From positions 2,860,001 to 2,924,000 of the forward strand of contig NZ_LR027880.1 of NCBI RefSeq assembly GCF_900537995.1: a DNA stretch of 64,000 nucleotides, in the 5' to 3' direction. The position numbers and the translations under genes are program-made. Within the stretch, counting starts at the first letter, position 1, and the number at the start of each line of letters is the position of its first letter. This document shows, one piece after another, positions 16,391-24,923 of this stretch. The notes below the pieces were generated by a model, which was not told the origin of the DNA, did no database searches, and saw nothing but the letters and a program-made list of their open reading frames with translations. The DNA is from Roseburia intestinalis L1-82. GTDB lineage: Bacteria > Bacillota > Clostridia > Lachnospirales > Lachnospiraceae.

Positions 16391-17758
16391 TTGAAAAAAT
16401 TATATTCCACCAAAAGTACGCTTTTAACCGGAACCCTCTTTCTCACCCTCGCCGGAATCCTCACCCGCATTATAGGTTTCTTCTATAGGATATTCTTATC
16501 GCGTACCATTGGTGCAGAAGGTCTCGGCATTTATCAGCTCATCGCTCCTGTAACCGCCATCTGTTTTGCATTTACCGCTGCAGGGATCCAGACCTCCATA
16601 TCCAAATTCGTTTCCATGGAAGTTGGAAGAAAAAATGATGCCGGTGCCAAAACCTATCTTTCGATCGGGCTTTTTATCTCCTTATGCCTTTCCACACTCT
16701 GCAGCTTTTTTCTCTATCATTATGCGGATTTTATTGCTGTTTCCTGGCTTGGTGATAAGCGGTGCACGCCGCTCCTTGCTGTGCTCTCCTTTTCCTTTAT
16801 CCCATGCTGTATCCATGCCTGTATCAACGGTTATTATTATGGTCTGAAAAAAACGGCTGTCCCTTCACTCTGCCAGTTGACCGAACAGTTCGCCCGCGTT
16901 GGAAGCGTTTACCTGATGTACCAGATCGCCGTCAGCCAAGGAAAATCTTTAACGCTTTCCATGGTCGTCTGGGGAATCGTCTGCGGCGAGGCGGCGAGCA
17001 CACTGGTATCGGTCAGTGTTTTCCGGATCTCCGATGGAAACCGGCGCACCCCCGGCAAAAGCAGGAAAAATCTCTATACCTGCACCAAAAATCTGCTCTC
17101 CATGGCAGTTCCCTTAACCTCAAACAGGATCGTTCTAAATTTATTTGCAGGGTTTGAAAATGTCATGCTGCCAAACCGCCTGTTAGCTTTCGGCTATACC
17201 CAGTCGGAAGCACTCAGTGTTTATGGGATTCTCACCGGAATGGCAATGTCTGTCATCATGTTTCCGTCCGTGATCACAAACTCCGTGTCTGTTCTTCTGC
17301 TCCCGACGATATCAGAGGCACAGGCCGCCGGGAAAAGAAATAAGATCCTCTACACCATAAAAAAAACGATCGAGTCCTGCCTTTTACTTGGCTTTCTCTC
17401 GACCGCGGGATTTCTTGTCACCGGAAATTTTCTCGGCAATTTTTTATTTAACAATGCGCTTGTCGGGACCTTTATCGCAACGCTCGGCTGGCTCTGTCCG
17501 TTTCTGTATCTCAGTTCTACCTTAAGCAGTATCCTGCATGGGCTTGGTCATCCCGGCATCACCTTTGAATTAAACCTGGTCTCCTGCACGATCCGGATCC
17601 TGTTTGTCCTGCTCGCTGTCCCGGTCTGGGGAATCAGAAGCTATCTTTGGGGAATCCTTGTCAGTCAGGCGGTCACGGCACTGTTGTCCATCTTTATACT
17701 TTTAAGGAAAACCGCCGGATACACATTCGGCAGGAATAATATAAAGACACAAAAATAA
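16391..17758 (+). CDS. SpoVB-like polysaccharide flippase (MOP superfamily)
   Basis: A 455-aa polytopic membrane protein with about 12-14 hydrophobic segments, related to SpoVB/MurJ-type lipid-linked oligosaccharide flippases. The N-terminal signature LTLAGILTRIIGFFYRIFLS followed by IGAEGLGIYQL is diagnostic of the SpoVB branch. SpoVB members act in spore cortex synthesis, and vegetative paralogues flip cell-wall or capsule precursors; which applies here is unknown. The start codon is TTG at 16391 with a TTGGAGG ribosome site. A strong terminator follows within 1 bp of the stop. Confidence 0.88.
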   Translation: MKKLYSTKSTLLTGTLFLTLAGILTRIIGFFYRIFLSRTIGAEGLGIYQLIAPVTAICFAFTAAGIQTSISKFVSMEVGRKNDAGAKTYLSIGLFISLCLSTLCSFFLYHYADFIAVSWLGDKRCTPLLAVLSFSFIPCCIHACINGYYYGLKKTAVPSLCQLTEQFARVGSVYLMYQIAVSQGKSLTLSMVVWGIVCGEAASTLVSVSVFRISDGNRRTPGKSRKNLYTCTKNLLSMAVPLTSNRIVLNLFAGFENVMLPNRLLAFGYTQSEALSVYGILTGMAMSVIMFPSVITNSVSVLLLPTISEAQAAGKRNKILYTIKKTIESCLLLGFLSTAGFLVTGNFLGNFLFNNALVGTFIATLGWLCPFLYLSSTLSSILHGLGHPGITFELNLVSCTIRILFVLLAVPVWGIRSYLWGILVSQAVTALLSIFILLRKTAGYTFGRNNIKTQK

Positions 17759-17783
17759 CCGCACAGTCTGGTAAACCGTGCGG
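17759..17783. terminator. Bidirectional terminator
   Basis: CCGCAC (17759-17764) pairs with GTGCGG (17778-17783) around a loop of about 13 nt. CATTTTTG follows on the plus strand and TTATTTTTG on the minus strand, so it can serve both the flippase gene and the convergent J-protein gene. Confidence 0.75.
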
Positions 17784-17824
17784 CATTTTTGTCAAACCAT
17801 ATGTCGGACTAACAGCTGTTTTCT

Positions 17825-18778
17825 TTAACACATCATGCTGTATTCCTGTAATTTTTTCTTTGCCTCCGGGCTTAAGTATTTCGGAACCTGGATCTGTACT
17901 TTCACATACTGGTCTCCGTGTATGGACGGATTCTTTCTGGAAACGATCCCTTTTCCGCGCAGCCTGATCTTGCTTCCATCCTGCGTTCCGCCCTTGATAT
18001 TGCAGTCCACATCCCCGTAGAGTGTATGGATTCTTGCTTTTCCGCCAAGTGCTGCTGTCACATACGGGATCGTAACGGTCGTATAAACATCAAGTCCTTT
18101 CCGCTCGCAGCCATTCTTTGGACGGATCTTTATCTTTAAGAACAGATCGCCGGTGGTACCGTCAGCACCGGTATGACCTTTGCCTTTCAGCCTTAACTGT
18201 TCCCCGTCATCCATGCCCGCCGGTATGCGCACTTTAAATGACTGGATTTTTCCGTCACTGCCACTTAATCTTATGACCTTCTCACAGCCAAGTGCTGCCT
18301 CATCAAAATCCACCGTCACCTCCGCTTCCACATCGCGCCCTCCGCGAAAGTGGCTGCCGCTGTTTCCTCCGGTAAATTCCCGGTAAAACCTGTCTCCGCC
18401 AAAGCCATGCCCCGATGCATTACCCCTGCTGTTTCCTCCAAAGAACTGGCCAAACATATCGTCCCAGAAATCACCCGCCTCGCCGTTTTCAAAATGAAAC
18501 CCGGAAAATCCTCCTCCATTTGCAGCACGCCTTGCCTGCTCCTCCGAGAATCCTTCCTCAAATGCAGCCATTCCGTACTGATCGTAAAGTTTCTTTTTCT
18601 CCGGATCATTTAACACAGAATATGCTTCCGTGACTTCCTTAAACTTCTGTTCTGCGTTCGGATCGTCTTTATTCGTATCCGGATGATATTTTTTTGCAAG
18701 TTTCCGATATGCTTTCTTTATCGCGGACGCATCCGCATTTTTATCAATTCCAAGTACCTCATAATAATCTCTTTTCAT
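17825..18778 (-). CDS. DnaJ-family co-chaperone without zinc finger (CbpA type)
   Basis: A 317-aa J-domain protein. The J domain (about 1-68) has the invariant HPD at 32-34 ([10 protein letters not shown]); a Gly/Phe-rich linker follows (about 85-135), then two C-terminal substrate-binding beta domains ([13 protein letters not shown] onwards). The Cys-rich zinc domain of class I DnaJ is absent, making this a class II (CbpA-like) protein that stimulates DnaK. Translation from 18778 ([11 protein letters not shown]) matches the family and has GGAGG 10 bp upstream. A perfect CIRCE overlaps its promoter, so HrcA repression and heat induction are expected. It is not next to grpE/dnaK. Confidence 0.92.
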   Translation of the reverse strand: MKRDYYEVLGIDKNADASAIKKAYRKLAKKYHPDTNKDDPNAEQKFKEVTEAYSVLNDPEKKKLYDQYGMAAFEEGFSEEQARRAANGGGFSGFHFENGEAGDFWDDMFGQFFGGNSRGNASGHGFGGDRFYREFTGGNSGSHFRGGRDVEAEVTVDFDEAALGCEKVIRLSGSDGKIQSFKVRIPAGMDDGEQLRLKGKGHTGADGTTGDLFLKIKIRPKNGCERKGLDVYTTVTIPYVTAALGGKARIHTLYGDVDCNIKGGTQDGSKIRLRGKGIVSRKNPSIHGDQYVKVQIQVPKYLSPEAKKKLQEYSMMC

Positions 18779-18804
18779 GATCGCACTACCTCCAATCAAA
18801 ACAA

Positions 18805-18838
18805 AAACAGAGAGACATCACGCATCGCCTCTCTGTTT
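18805..18838 (-). terminator. Terminator-like hairpin in the J-protein leader
   Basis: AAACAGAGAG and CTCTCTGTTT form a 10-bp stem followed by TTGTTTTG on the minus strand, just upstream of the ribosome site of the J-protein gene. Upstream leader sequence contains CATCGCC and GGGAGAGATA, which could pair with parts of this hairpin as an alternative fold. Confidence 0.6.
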
Positions 18839-18928
18839 TCCCCGGTCATCCCGGTAATCTATCTCTCCCATGGCGATGTGCTTCGCTTTCCTGTTTGGGA
18901 TTTTAGTTTTTATTTTTATTGCAATCAT

Positions 18929-18957
18929 ACTATAGCACTTGTTTTAGCACTCGTCAA
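18929..18957 (-). promoter_or_regulatory. Heat-shock operon promoter
   Basis: The -35 TTGACG (18952-18957) and -10 TATAGT (18929-18934) have a 17-bp spacer. The -35 lies in the spacer of the CIRCE element, so HrcA bound there would occlude RNA polymerase. Confidence 0.85.
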
Positions 18958-18970
18958 TAGAGAGTGCTAA
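18944..18970. promoter_or_regulatory. CIRCE operator (HrcA site)
   Basis: TTAGCACTC - 9 bp - GAGTGCTAA is a perfect match to the CIRCE consensus. It overlaps the promoter of the class II J-protein gene. Confidence 0.96.
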
Positions 18971-18985
18971 TAGTTTATAAATATT

Positions 18986-19624
18986 TTATTCATAATTATT
19001 TCTCACTTCATCCGCACCCATATAGATCACATTTCTCTGTGGAACAATGCCGCTCTTTCGAAACAGATCCCTGACTGTGACAAATTCATAGCCCTGTTCT
19101 TTTAAAGCAGGAATGATCGTCTTTATTGCCTCAACTGTCTGCGTATTGCCTTCCATATCATGCAGTAAGATAATAAATCCGGGCTTCGCATCCCGAAGGA
19201 TCCTGTCTGCCCGCTCTTTCGCTGTCACAGAAGGCTCCCAGTCCTCACAGCCATATCCGCAGATAAAAGTAAGATCAATCAGATCATACATTTTCTGGTT
19301 ATAACTGATATACGGAGGCCGGAAGAACTCCGGTTTTTCTCCCGTAATACGCACGATCTGTTCCGTCGTATAGCTGACCTCGTCCAAAATCTCCCGGTCA
19401 TTAAGTTCCGGCATCCCCGGATGCGTTTTGGAGTGATTTTCGATTGAACACCCCATATCATATGCACGCCGGATCAGGTACTCCGACTGCTCTGTAATTT
19501 TCTGTCCAATCAGAAAAAAACTTGCCACGATATCGTTTTCCTTAAGCACATCCAATACCTGATCCGTAATTCCCGGTGTCGGTCCGTCATCAAAGGTCAG
19601 TGCCACAAATTTTTTCTCCGTCAT
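18986..19624 (-). CDS. Polysaccharide deacetylase (carbohydrate esterase family 4)
   Basis: A 212-aa NodB-homology deacetylase. All CE4 motifs are present: LTFDDGP (D12, D13), the metal histidines H64 and H68 in ENHSKTHPGM, RPPY, and LLHDMEGN near the end. These enzymes remove acetyl groups from peptidoglycan or chitin-like N-acetylglucosamine polymers. No signal peptide or membrane anchor is seen, so either it works inside the cell or export is by another route; this is unusual for a peptidoglycan-directed enzyme. The start at 19624 has an AGAGGAG site. It lies about 100 bp after feoAB in the same direction but probably has its own promoter. Confidence 0.88.
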   Translation of the reverse strand: MTEKKFVALTFDDGPTPGITDQVLDVLKENDIVASFFLIGQKITEQSEYLIRRAYDMGCSIENHSKTHPGMPELNDREILDEVSYTTEQIVRITGEKPEFFRPPYISYNQKMYDLIDLTFICGYGCEDWEPSVTAKERADRILRDAKPGFIILLHDMEGNTQTVEAIKTIIPALKEQGYEFVTVRDLFRKSGIVPQRNVIYMGADEVRNNYE

Positions 19625-19724
19625 ACAACTCCTCTTTTCTGAGCCATTTACACACTACTGCCTCATTCTCGCCTTTTCTATACCATATATTAATACAGTC
19701 TCACACAGACTGCAATCCACTTTC

Positions 19725-22061
19725 TTAGAAAAGCAGAGCAAGCCCGTGCACGAGAAATGCTGCCACCCAGGCGACAAGGCACTGCCATACGATCACACCT
19801 GCCACCCATTTTCTTCCAAGTTCACGGCGGATTGACGCAAGTGCCGCAACACACGGTGTATAAAGCAGACTGAATACCAGAAGTGATGCTGCTGCCGCAT
19901 CAGATAGCGCTGCCTGCACATTACCTCCAAATAAAATCTCAAGCGTTGAGATCACACTCTCCTTTGCCATCACACCACTGATCAGGGATGTACAGATACG
20001 CCAGTCCCCCAGTCCCAACGGGGCAAACAGCGGTACAAGGCCGTTCGATATCAGCGCAAGCATGCTGTCCTTTGAATCGGCCACGATATTAAAGTGGATA
20101 TCAAATTTCTGCAAAAACCAGATACAGATCGTTGCAAGGAAAATAACCGTAAACGCTTTCTGTAAAAAGTCTTTTGCTTTTTCCCATAAAAGCTGCATGA
20201 CATTTTTTAACCCCGGCAGACGGTAATTCGGCAGTTCCATGACAAACGGAACCGCATCCCCGCGAAACAGTGTCTTGCGGTAAAGCAGTGCCACCAAAAT
20301 ACCGATCACAATTCCGCCTAAATACAGTGCACACATCACAAGTGCTCCATACTCCGGGAAAAATGCGCTGACGAAAAACGCATAGATCGGAAGTTTTGCC
20401 GAACAGCTCATAAATGGTGTAAGCAGAATCGTCATCTTTCTGTCACGCTCACTTGGCAGTGTACGTGTCGCCATTACTGCCGGAACCGTACAGCCAAAAC
20501 CGATCAGCATCGGAACGATACTTCTTCCAGAGAGTCCGATCTTTCGTAATAACTTATCCATAAAAAATGCAACACGGGCAATATATCCACTGTCCTCCAT
20601 CAGAGACAGGAAGAAAAACAGCGTCACAACGATCGGAAGAAAACTTAAAATGCTTCCAACTCCTGTAAAAATACCATCAATTATAAGGTCATGCAACACT
20701 TCATTGACACCTGCAGCAGAAAGGAGCTGATCCACTGCTGCTGTCAGCGCATCAATCCCCATCTGTAAAAGATTCTGAAGTCCGGCGCCTATCACATGAA
20801 ACGTCAGATAAAATACGATCAGCATGATACCGATAAAACATGGGATTGCTGTATATTTTCCAGTCAGAATTCGGTCAATCTTCTCACTTCGTATCCGCTC
20901 TCTGCTCTCTTTTGGTTTCACCACCGTCTTTTCACAGACTTTTTCAATAAATGTAAACCGCATATCGGCAATAGCCGCACTCCGGTCAAGTCCGCGCTCT
21001 TTTTCCATCTGTACGATCAGATGTTCGATCGCTTCTTTTTCGTTTTCATCCAGGCGAAGTTTTTCTAAGATCAGGTGATCTCCCTCAATGATTTTTGATG
21101 CTGCAAAACGGATCGGGATCTGTGCCTCTTTTGCATGGTCCTCGATCAGATGCGAAACTGCATGGATACAGCGGTGCACGGCTCCTCCAAAGTCACTCTC
21201 ATCACAAAAATCCTGCCTTCCCGGACGTTCCTGATATTTTGCAATGTGAAGCGCATGACGTACCAGCTCATCCACACCTTCATTTTTTGCCGCTGAGATC
21301 GGTACGACCGGCACTCCAAGCATTGCCTCCATCCCGTTGACATCCACGGAACCCGAATTCCCGGTCATCTCATCCATCATATTTAATGCGATGACCATCG
21401 GAATATCCATCTCTAAAAGCTGCATGGTCAGATATAGATTTCGTTCAATGTTTGTCGCATCAATGATATTGATCATCGCCTTTGGCTTATCATCAAGTAC
21501 AAAATTCCTCGAAACGATCTCCTCACTGCTATATGGCGACATCGAATAAATACCCGGAAGATCTGTCACCGAGGTATTCGGATGCCCTTTTATCGCCCCG
21601 TCCTTTCGGTCAACTGTCACTCCCGGGAAATTTCCGATATGCTGGTTTGAACCGGTTAACTGATTAAACAATGTAGTTTTTCCACAATTCTGGTTACCGA
21701 CAAGTGCATAGGTCAGTTTTTCCTGCTCCGGCAGTGGTCTTCCATCTCCCTTCACATGGTATTTCCCCTCTTCTCCGAGTCCCGGATGCACGGACTGATT
21801 GATGTTTTTTGCACCTTCATGTCTGCGCGAGCGCTCACTGATCAGTTCAATTTCAATCTGCTCCGCATCCGAAAGCCGCAGTGTCAGCTCATATCCATGA
21901 ATCTGCAGTTCCATCGGATCTCCCATCGGTGCAAATTTAATGACGGTTACCTCTGCCCCCGGTATTACTCCCATATCTAAAAAATGCTGTCTTAATGCCC
22001 CTTCTCCCCCGACTACTTTAATCACAGCACTTTTTCCGATTTCTAATTCTTTTAGCGTCAT
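19725..22061 (-). CDS. feoB: Ferrous iron transporter FeoB with fused FeoA domain
   Basis: A 778-aa iron(II) uptake protein. Residues 1-75 form a FeoA (SH3-like) domain (MTLKELEIGKSAVIK, HFLDMGVIPGAEV), followed by a charged linker and the FeoB G domain: G1 GNQNCGKTT (122-130), G2 around NFPGVTVDRK, G3 DLPG and G4 NMMDE. The membrane part (about 400-778) carries two Gate-type segments with GFGCTVPAVMATRTL and SCSAKLPIYAFF, where Cys residues of the iron path sit. FeoA and FeoB are usually separate; fusion is a known clostridial variant. A Fur-like box overlaps its promoter region. Confidence 0.94.
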   Translation of the reverse strand: MTLKELEIGKSAVIKVVGGEGALRQHFLDMGVIPGAEVTVIKFAPMGDPMELQIHGYELTLRLSDAEQIEIELISERSRRHEGAKNINQSVHPGLGEEGKYHVKGDGRPLPEQEKLTYALVGNQNCGKTTLFNQLTGSNQHIGNFPGVTVDRKDGAIKGHPNTSVTDLPGIYSMSPYSSEEIVSRNFVLDDKPKAMINIIDATNIERNLYLTMQLLEMDIPMVIALNMMDEMTGNSGSVDVNGMEAMLGVPVVPISAAKNEGVDELVRHALHIAKYQERPGRQDFCDESDFGGAVHRCIHAVSHLIEDHAKEAQIPIRFAASKIIEGDHLILEKLRLDENEKEAIEHLIVQMEKERGLDRSAAIADMRFTFIEKVCEKTVVKPKESRERIRSEKIDRILTGKYTAIPCFIGIMLIVFYLTFHVIGAGLQNLLQMGIDALTAAVDQLLSAAGVNEVLHDLIIDGIFTGVGSILSFLPIVVTLFFFLSLMEDSGYIARVAFFMDKLLRKIGLSGRSIVPMLIGFGCTVPAVMATRTLPSERDRKMTILLTPFMSCSAKLPIYAFFVSAFFPEYGALVMCALYLGGIVIGILVALLYRKTLFRGDAVPFVMELPNYRLPGLKNVMQLLWEKAKDFLQKAFTVIFLATICIWFLQKFDIHFNIVADSKDSMLALISNGLVPLFAPLGLGDWRICTSLISGVMAKESVISTLEILFGGNVQAALSDAAAASLLVFSLLYTPCVAALASIRRELGRKWVAGVIVWQCLVAWVAAFLVHGLALLF

Positions 22062-22081
22062 TTTTCTTTATCCTTCGTGTT

Positions 22082-22107
22082 GATATTGATAATCTTTATC
22101 GATTATA
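22082..22107 (-). promoter_or_regulatory. Fur-like box and -10 element of feoAB
   Basis: GATATTGATAATCTTTATC (22082-22100) matches 17 of 19 bases of the Fur consensus GATAATGATAATCATTATC. A TATAAT -10 (22102-22107, minus strand) abuts it upstream; the matching -35 is weak. Iron repression of feoAB is the natural reading. Confidence 0.75.
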
Positions 22108-22245
22108 CACTGTTTCCATGAAAAAACAAAGAATTATTTTTTTATTATTATGGAAAAACCGTGACTAAGGTGCTAGAATAACCTTCGGAAAATATATAAG
22201 GAAGAAATTTGTCTTTCAAAAAATCATATAGATATGGAGATTGGT

Positions 22246-23619
22246 GTGAAAAATAAGATCTTTACGAAAACGAGTACATCTGATGCACATTTATACAGCA
22301 ATCAGGATCTGCGGAAACTATTGGTTCCGATCATCGTTGAGCAGCTGCTTTCCTCCCTGATGGGAACTGCCGACACAATGATGGTCAGCAACGTCGGCTC
22401 TGCCGCCATTTCTGCAGTATCCCTCGTGGATTCCATCAATATTTTAGTCATTCAGGCACTCTCCGCACTCGCTGCAGGAGGTGCGATCCTGTGTTCCCAG
22501 TATCTTGGGAGCAGCAACAAAAAAGCTGCCAATGAATCGGCCAGACAGGTGCTTTTTGTCATGACCGTTTTTTCCGTGACATTGTCTGCCATCTGCCTTT
22601 TATTCCGTGGTCCGCTGCTTCACGCCATTTTCGGTGCCGTGGAGACAGATGTCATGACAAATTCTCAAATTTATTTTCTATTTACCCTGTTATCCTTTCC
22701 TTTTATCGGACTGTATGATGCCGGGGCCTCGATCATGCGCGCCCAGAATAACAGCAGGGAACCAATGATCATTTCCATCATTTCCAATTTCTTAAACATC
22801 GGTGGAAATGCTATTTTGATTTTTGTTTTCGGGATGGGCGTGGAGGGTGCCGCAATTTCAACCCTCGTATCCCGCATCTTCTGCGCTGTTGTCGTGATCT
22901 ACAAGCTGCGCAGTGAAGAGGAACCGATCTTTATTAAAAATTATGCCGCAATCCGTCCTGATTTTTCACTCATCAAAAAAATACTGTTCATCGGCATCCC
23001 GTCCGGGATCGAAAACAGTATGTTCCAGTTCGGTAAACTCGCGATCCAGTCTACGGTCTCCACACTTGGAACCGTCGCCATCGCTGCACAGGCAATGACA
23101 AATATCCTCGAAAATCTAAACGGTGTCGCCGCAATCGGTGTCGGCATTGGACTGATGACTGTGGTTGGACAGTGTCTCGGTGCCGGCAGAAAAGACGAGG
23201 TCATTTATTACATCAAAAAACTTTCCTGGCTCGCCGAGGCAGCGATCGTGATCAGCTGTCTTACTGTGCTTGCCCTGACAAAACCAATCACCCTGTTAGG
23301 CGGCATGGAAGCGGAAAGTGCTGACCTGTGTTTTAAAATGGTCATCTTTATCACGATTACCAAACCGATCTCCTGGGTATTATCTTTTATCCCGGCATAC
23401 GGCATGCGTGCAGCCGGAGATGTCAAATTCTCCATGATCACCTCCTGCTGCACCATGTGGCTCTGCCGTGTGAGCCTTTGTGTCTATCTCTGCCGTGTTT
23501 GGGGATTTGGCCCGATTGCAGTCTGGATCGGTATGTTTGCCGACTGGACGCTCCGCGCCATCGTATTTTCGATACGCTTCCACGGAAGGAAATGGTTAAA
23601 CCACCACATTATCGACTAA
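22246..23619 (+). CDS. MATE family efflux transporter
   Basis: A polytopic transporter of about 457 aa and 12 hydrophobic segments in two homologous halves, typical of MATE proteins (VPIIVEQLLSSLMGTADTMM near the start; VPSVET-like second half with FIGIPSGIENSMFQFGKL). These exchange Na+ or H+ for cationic drugs or metabolites; the substrate is unknown. The start is uncertain. ATG 22234 lacks a ribosome site, while GTG 22246 has ATGGAG six bases upstream, so the GTG is preferred. Its stop overlaps by 4 bp the stop of the convergent NUDIX gene. Confidence 0.88.
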   Translation: MKNKIFTKTSTSDAHLYSNQDLRKLLVPIIVEQLLSSLMGTADTMMVSNVGSAAISAVSLVDSINILVIQALSALAAGGAILCSQYLGSSNKKAANESARQVLFVMTVFSVTLSAICLLFRGPLLHAIFGAVETDVMTNSQIYFLFTLLSFPFIGLYDAGASIMRAQNNSREPMIISIISNFLNIGGNAILIFVFGMGVEGAAISTLVSRIFCAVVVIYKLRSEEEPIFIKNYAAIRPDFSLIKKILFIGIPSGIENSMFQFGKLAIQSTVSTLGTVAIAAQAMTNILENLNGVAAIGVGIGLMTVVGQCLGAGRKDEVIYYIKKLSWLAEAAIVISCLTVLALTKPITLLGGMEAESADLCFKMVIFITITKPISWVLSFIPAYGMRAAGDVKFSMITSCCTMWLCRVSLCVYLCRVWGFGPIAVWIGMFADWTLRAIVFSIRFHGRKWLNHHIID

Positions 23620-24128
23620 ACAAACGCCTGTCTGATGCTGTCATAATGAAGGAATTTTCCTTCCTCCCCAAGTTTTTTGATCTCCTCAGCGGAAGCAAAC
23701 AGATATCCATCTGTTTCTTCCTCCTGGAGCTTGAGATCTGACTCGTCAAAATCAGCAGAAAAACGATACACATCCACAAAATAGTTATCCCCTTCTCCCG
23801 GATTATCTCTACGGTAGGTAAACAGATATCCGCCATCCCACGCAGCAACATCCAGTCCGGTCTCCTCCCTGATCTCACGGAGTACTGCAGTCTTAGAATC
23901 CTCTCCCGCCATCGCAGCACCGCCGGAAACCTCCCAGCAGCCCGGTGCCCACGCTTTTGTCATAACGCGTTTGGTGATCAGGAAACGTCCATCCGTTCTT
24001 TTTATCACGCCAAGTACGGTTAGATGATATTCGCCATCCTTTAAACACCAGTCATTCCGTTTCATCGTTCTGCCGGTGCGCTCTTTTTTTTCATTGTAAA
24101 TATCCCAGAATTCCTGTTTTTCTGTCAT
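23616..24128 (-). CDS. NUDIX hydrolase
   Basis: A 170-aa NUDIX protein. The Nudix box is complete, with REIREETGLDV following GGAAMAGEDSKTAV. The N-terminal part (EFWDIYNEKKERTGRTMKRN) resembles the isopentenyl-diphosphate isomerase-like/YfcD branch of the superfamily. It hydrolyses a nucleoside diphosphate-X compound or similar; substrate not predictable. The start at 24128 is chosen over upstream ATGs because GAGG lies 9 bp before it and it fits family length. It is convergent with the MATE gene. Confidence 0.86.
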   Translation of the reverse strand: MTEKQEFWDIYNEKKERTGRTMKRNDWCLKDGEYHLTVLGVIKRTDGRFLITKRVMTKAWAPGCWEVSGGAAMAGEDSKTAVLREIREETGLDVAAWDGGYLFTYRRDNPGEGDNYFVDVYRFSADFDESDLKLQEEETDGYLFASAEEIKKLGEEGKFLHYDSIRQAFV

Positions 24129-24293
24129 CTGTATTTTCCTCATTTCATTTTTCTCGTGCTGCTTCGATATTTTTATCATAACAAACCTCACGTCCCTCAG
24201 ACAGATCTGTTATTTTATATCCCGTTACTATCACACGGTAGCACGTCAAAGTGCCCTTATCTCTATTATAAACAAAAATCCGGTTTCGGCAAC

Positions 24294-24713
24294 TTATTTA
24301 AAAAAAACAAATTCACCGATCAGATAAAAAATACCACTCAGCCAGAACGCCATGCCTAAAATAAAGGTCAGCAGATCTTCCATCTGAAAATTTTTCCGCA
24401 GATAACACAGTTTTTTTGGATTCTCCTCATTAATCCGGATCGTATAAATTTTTCCTTTTTCCAGCGATTTTTTTTCTTTCCGCGTAATCCTCTCCATCGT
24501 GCACTGGCGGAATTTTTTTTCCTGATAATGATAGGAAAACAGCGCATACGTTCTGACACGATCGCCCATTTTCTTTGTCACTGTTTTCTCAAATACCGCA
24601 TCCACAGGCACCCTGCAATGGATGCGCGCACGCCATTTCCGAAATTCGATTCCAACTAACAGTGTCCCATACACTACCCCGATTATCCCCAGTAAAATAA
24701 ATGTTATATTCAT
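24294..24713 (-). CDS. Small membrane protein, DUF3592-like
   Basis: A 139-aa protein with an N-terminal hydrophobic segment (about 2-20, ITFILLGIIGVVYGTLLVG) and a second near the C-terminus (about 112-135, LLTFILGMAFWLSGIFYLIG). Between them lies a basic, beta-rich soluble part (VFEKTVTKKMGDRVRTYALF, IYTIRINEENP), the layout of DUF3592-type proteins. No catalytic motif. The start at 24713 has a GGGAG site. It is the last ordinary chromosomal gene before the accessory island. Function unknown. Confidence 0.6.
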   Translation of the reverse strand: MNITFILLGIIGVVYGTLLVGIEFRKWRARIHCRVPVDAVFEKTVTKKMGDRVRTYALFSYHYQEKKFRQCTMERITRKEKKSLEKGKIYTIRINEENPKKLCYLRKNFQMEDLLTFILGMAFWLSGIFYLIGEFVFFK

Positions 24714-24790
24714 ACTGGTCTCCCTTCCCAAAACCTCCTGTGTCACCCCGGCAGACTCTGTGCTACGCAGAGTGCACCCCAGCCCTCTTA

Positions 24791-24915
24791 TGTCAAGTTA
24801 ATGTCAACAACTTTTTTGAGTCAAAATAGCTGAAAGCCGCATAACTTCGTTGGGGTTATGGTAAGTTAGTGTCAAGTCAGAGTGAATTGGTGGTAAATTA
24901 GTGTCAAGTTGCTTT
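24791..24915. mobile_element. IS21-like terminal sequence with multiple TGTCAAGT repeats (left edge of island)
   Basis: TGTCAAGTTAATGTCAAC starts the block, and two near-identical repeats, GTAAGTTAGTGTCAAGT (24861-24877) and GTAAATTAGTGTCAAGT (24893-24909), follow at a 32-bp period. The segment ending AGCCGCATA aligns with 44637-44700 in the same orientation. Repeated ends of this kind are typical of IS21-family elements, but no istA/istB genes are present, so this is a remnant or a solo end. Confidence 0.5.
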
Positions 24916-24923
24916 GGGGAGGT

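Noticed and set aside
22201..22260. ATG 22234 as start of the MATE gene
   Set aside because: No ribosome site upstream; GTG 22246 has one. The longer form cannot be fully excluded.
24861..24909. CRISPR-like short direct repeats
   Set aside because: Only two close copies at a 32-bp period with no spacer diversity and no cas genes; a fit to IS21-like ends is better.
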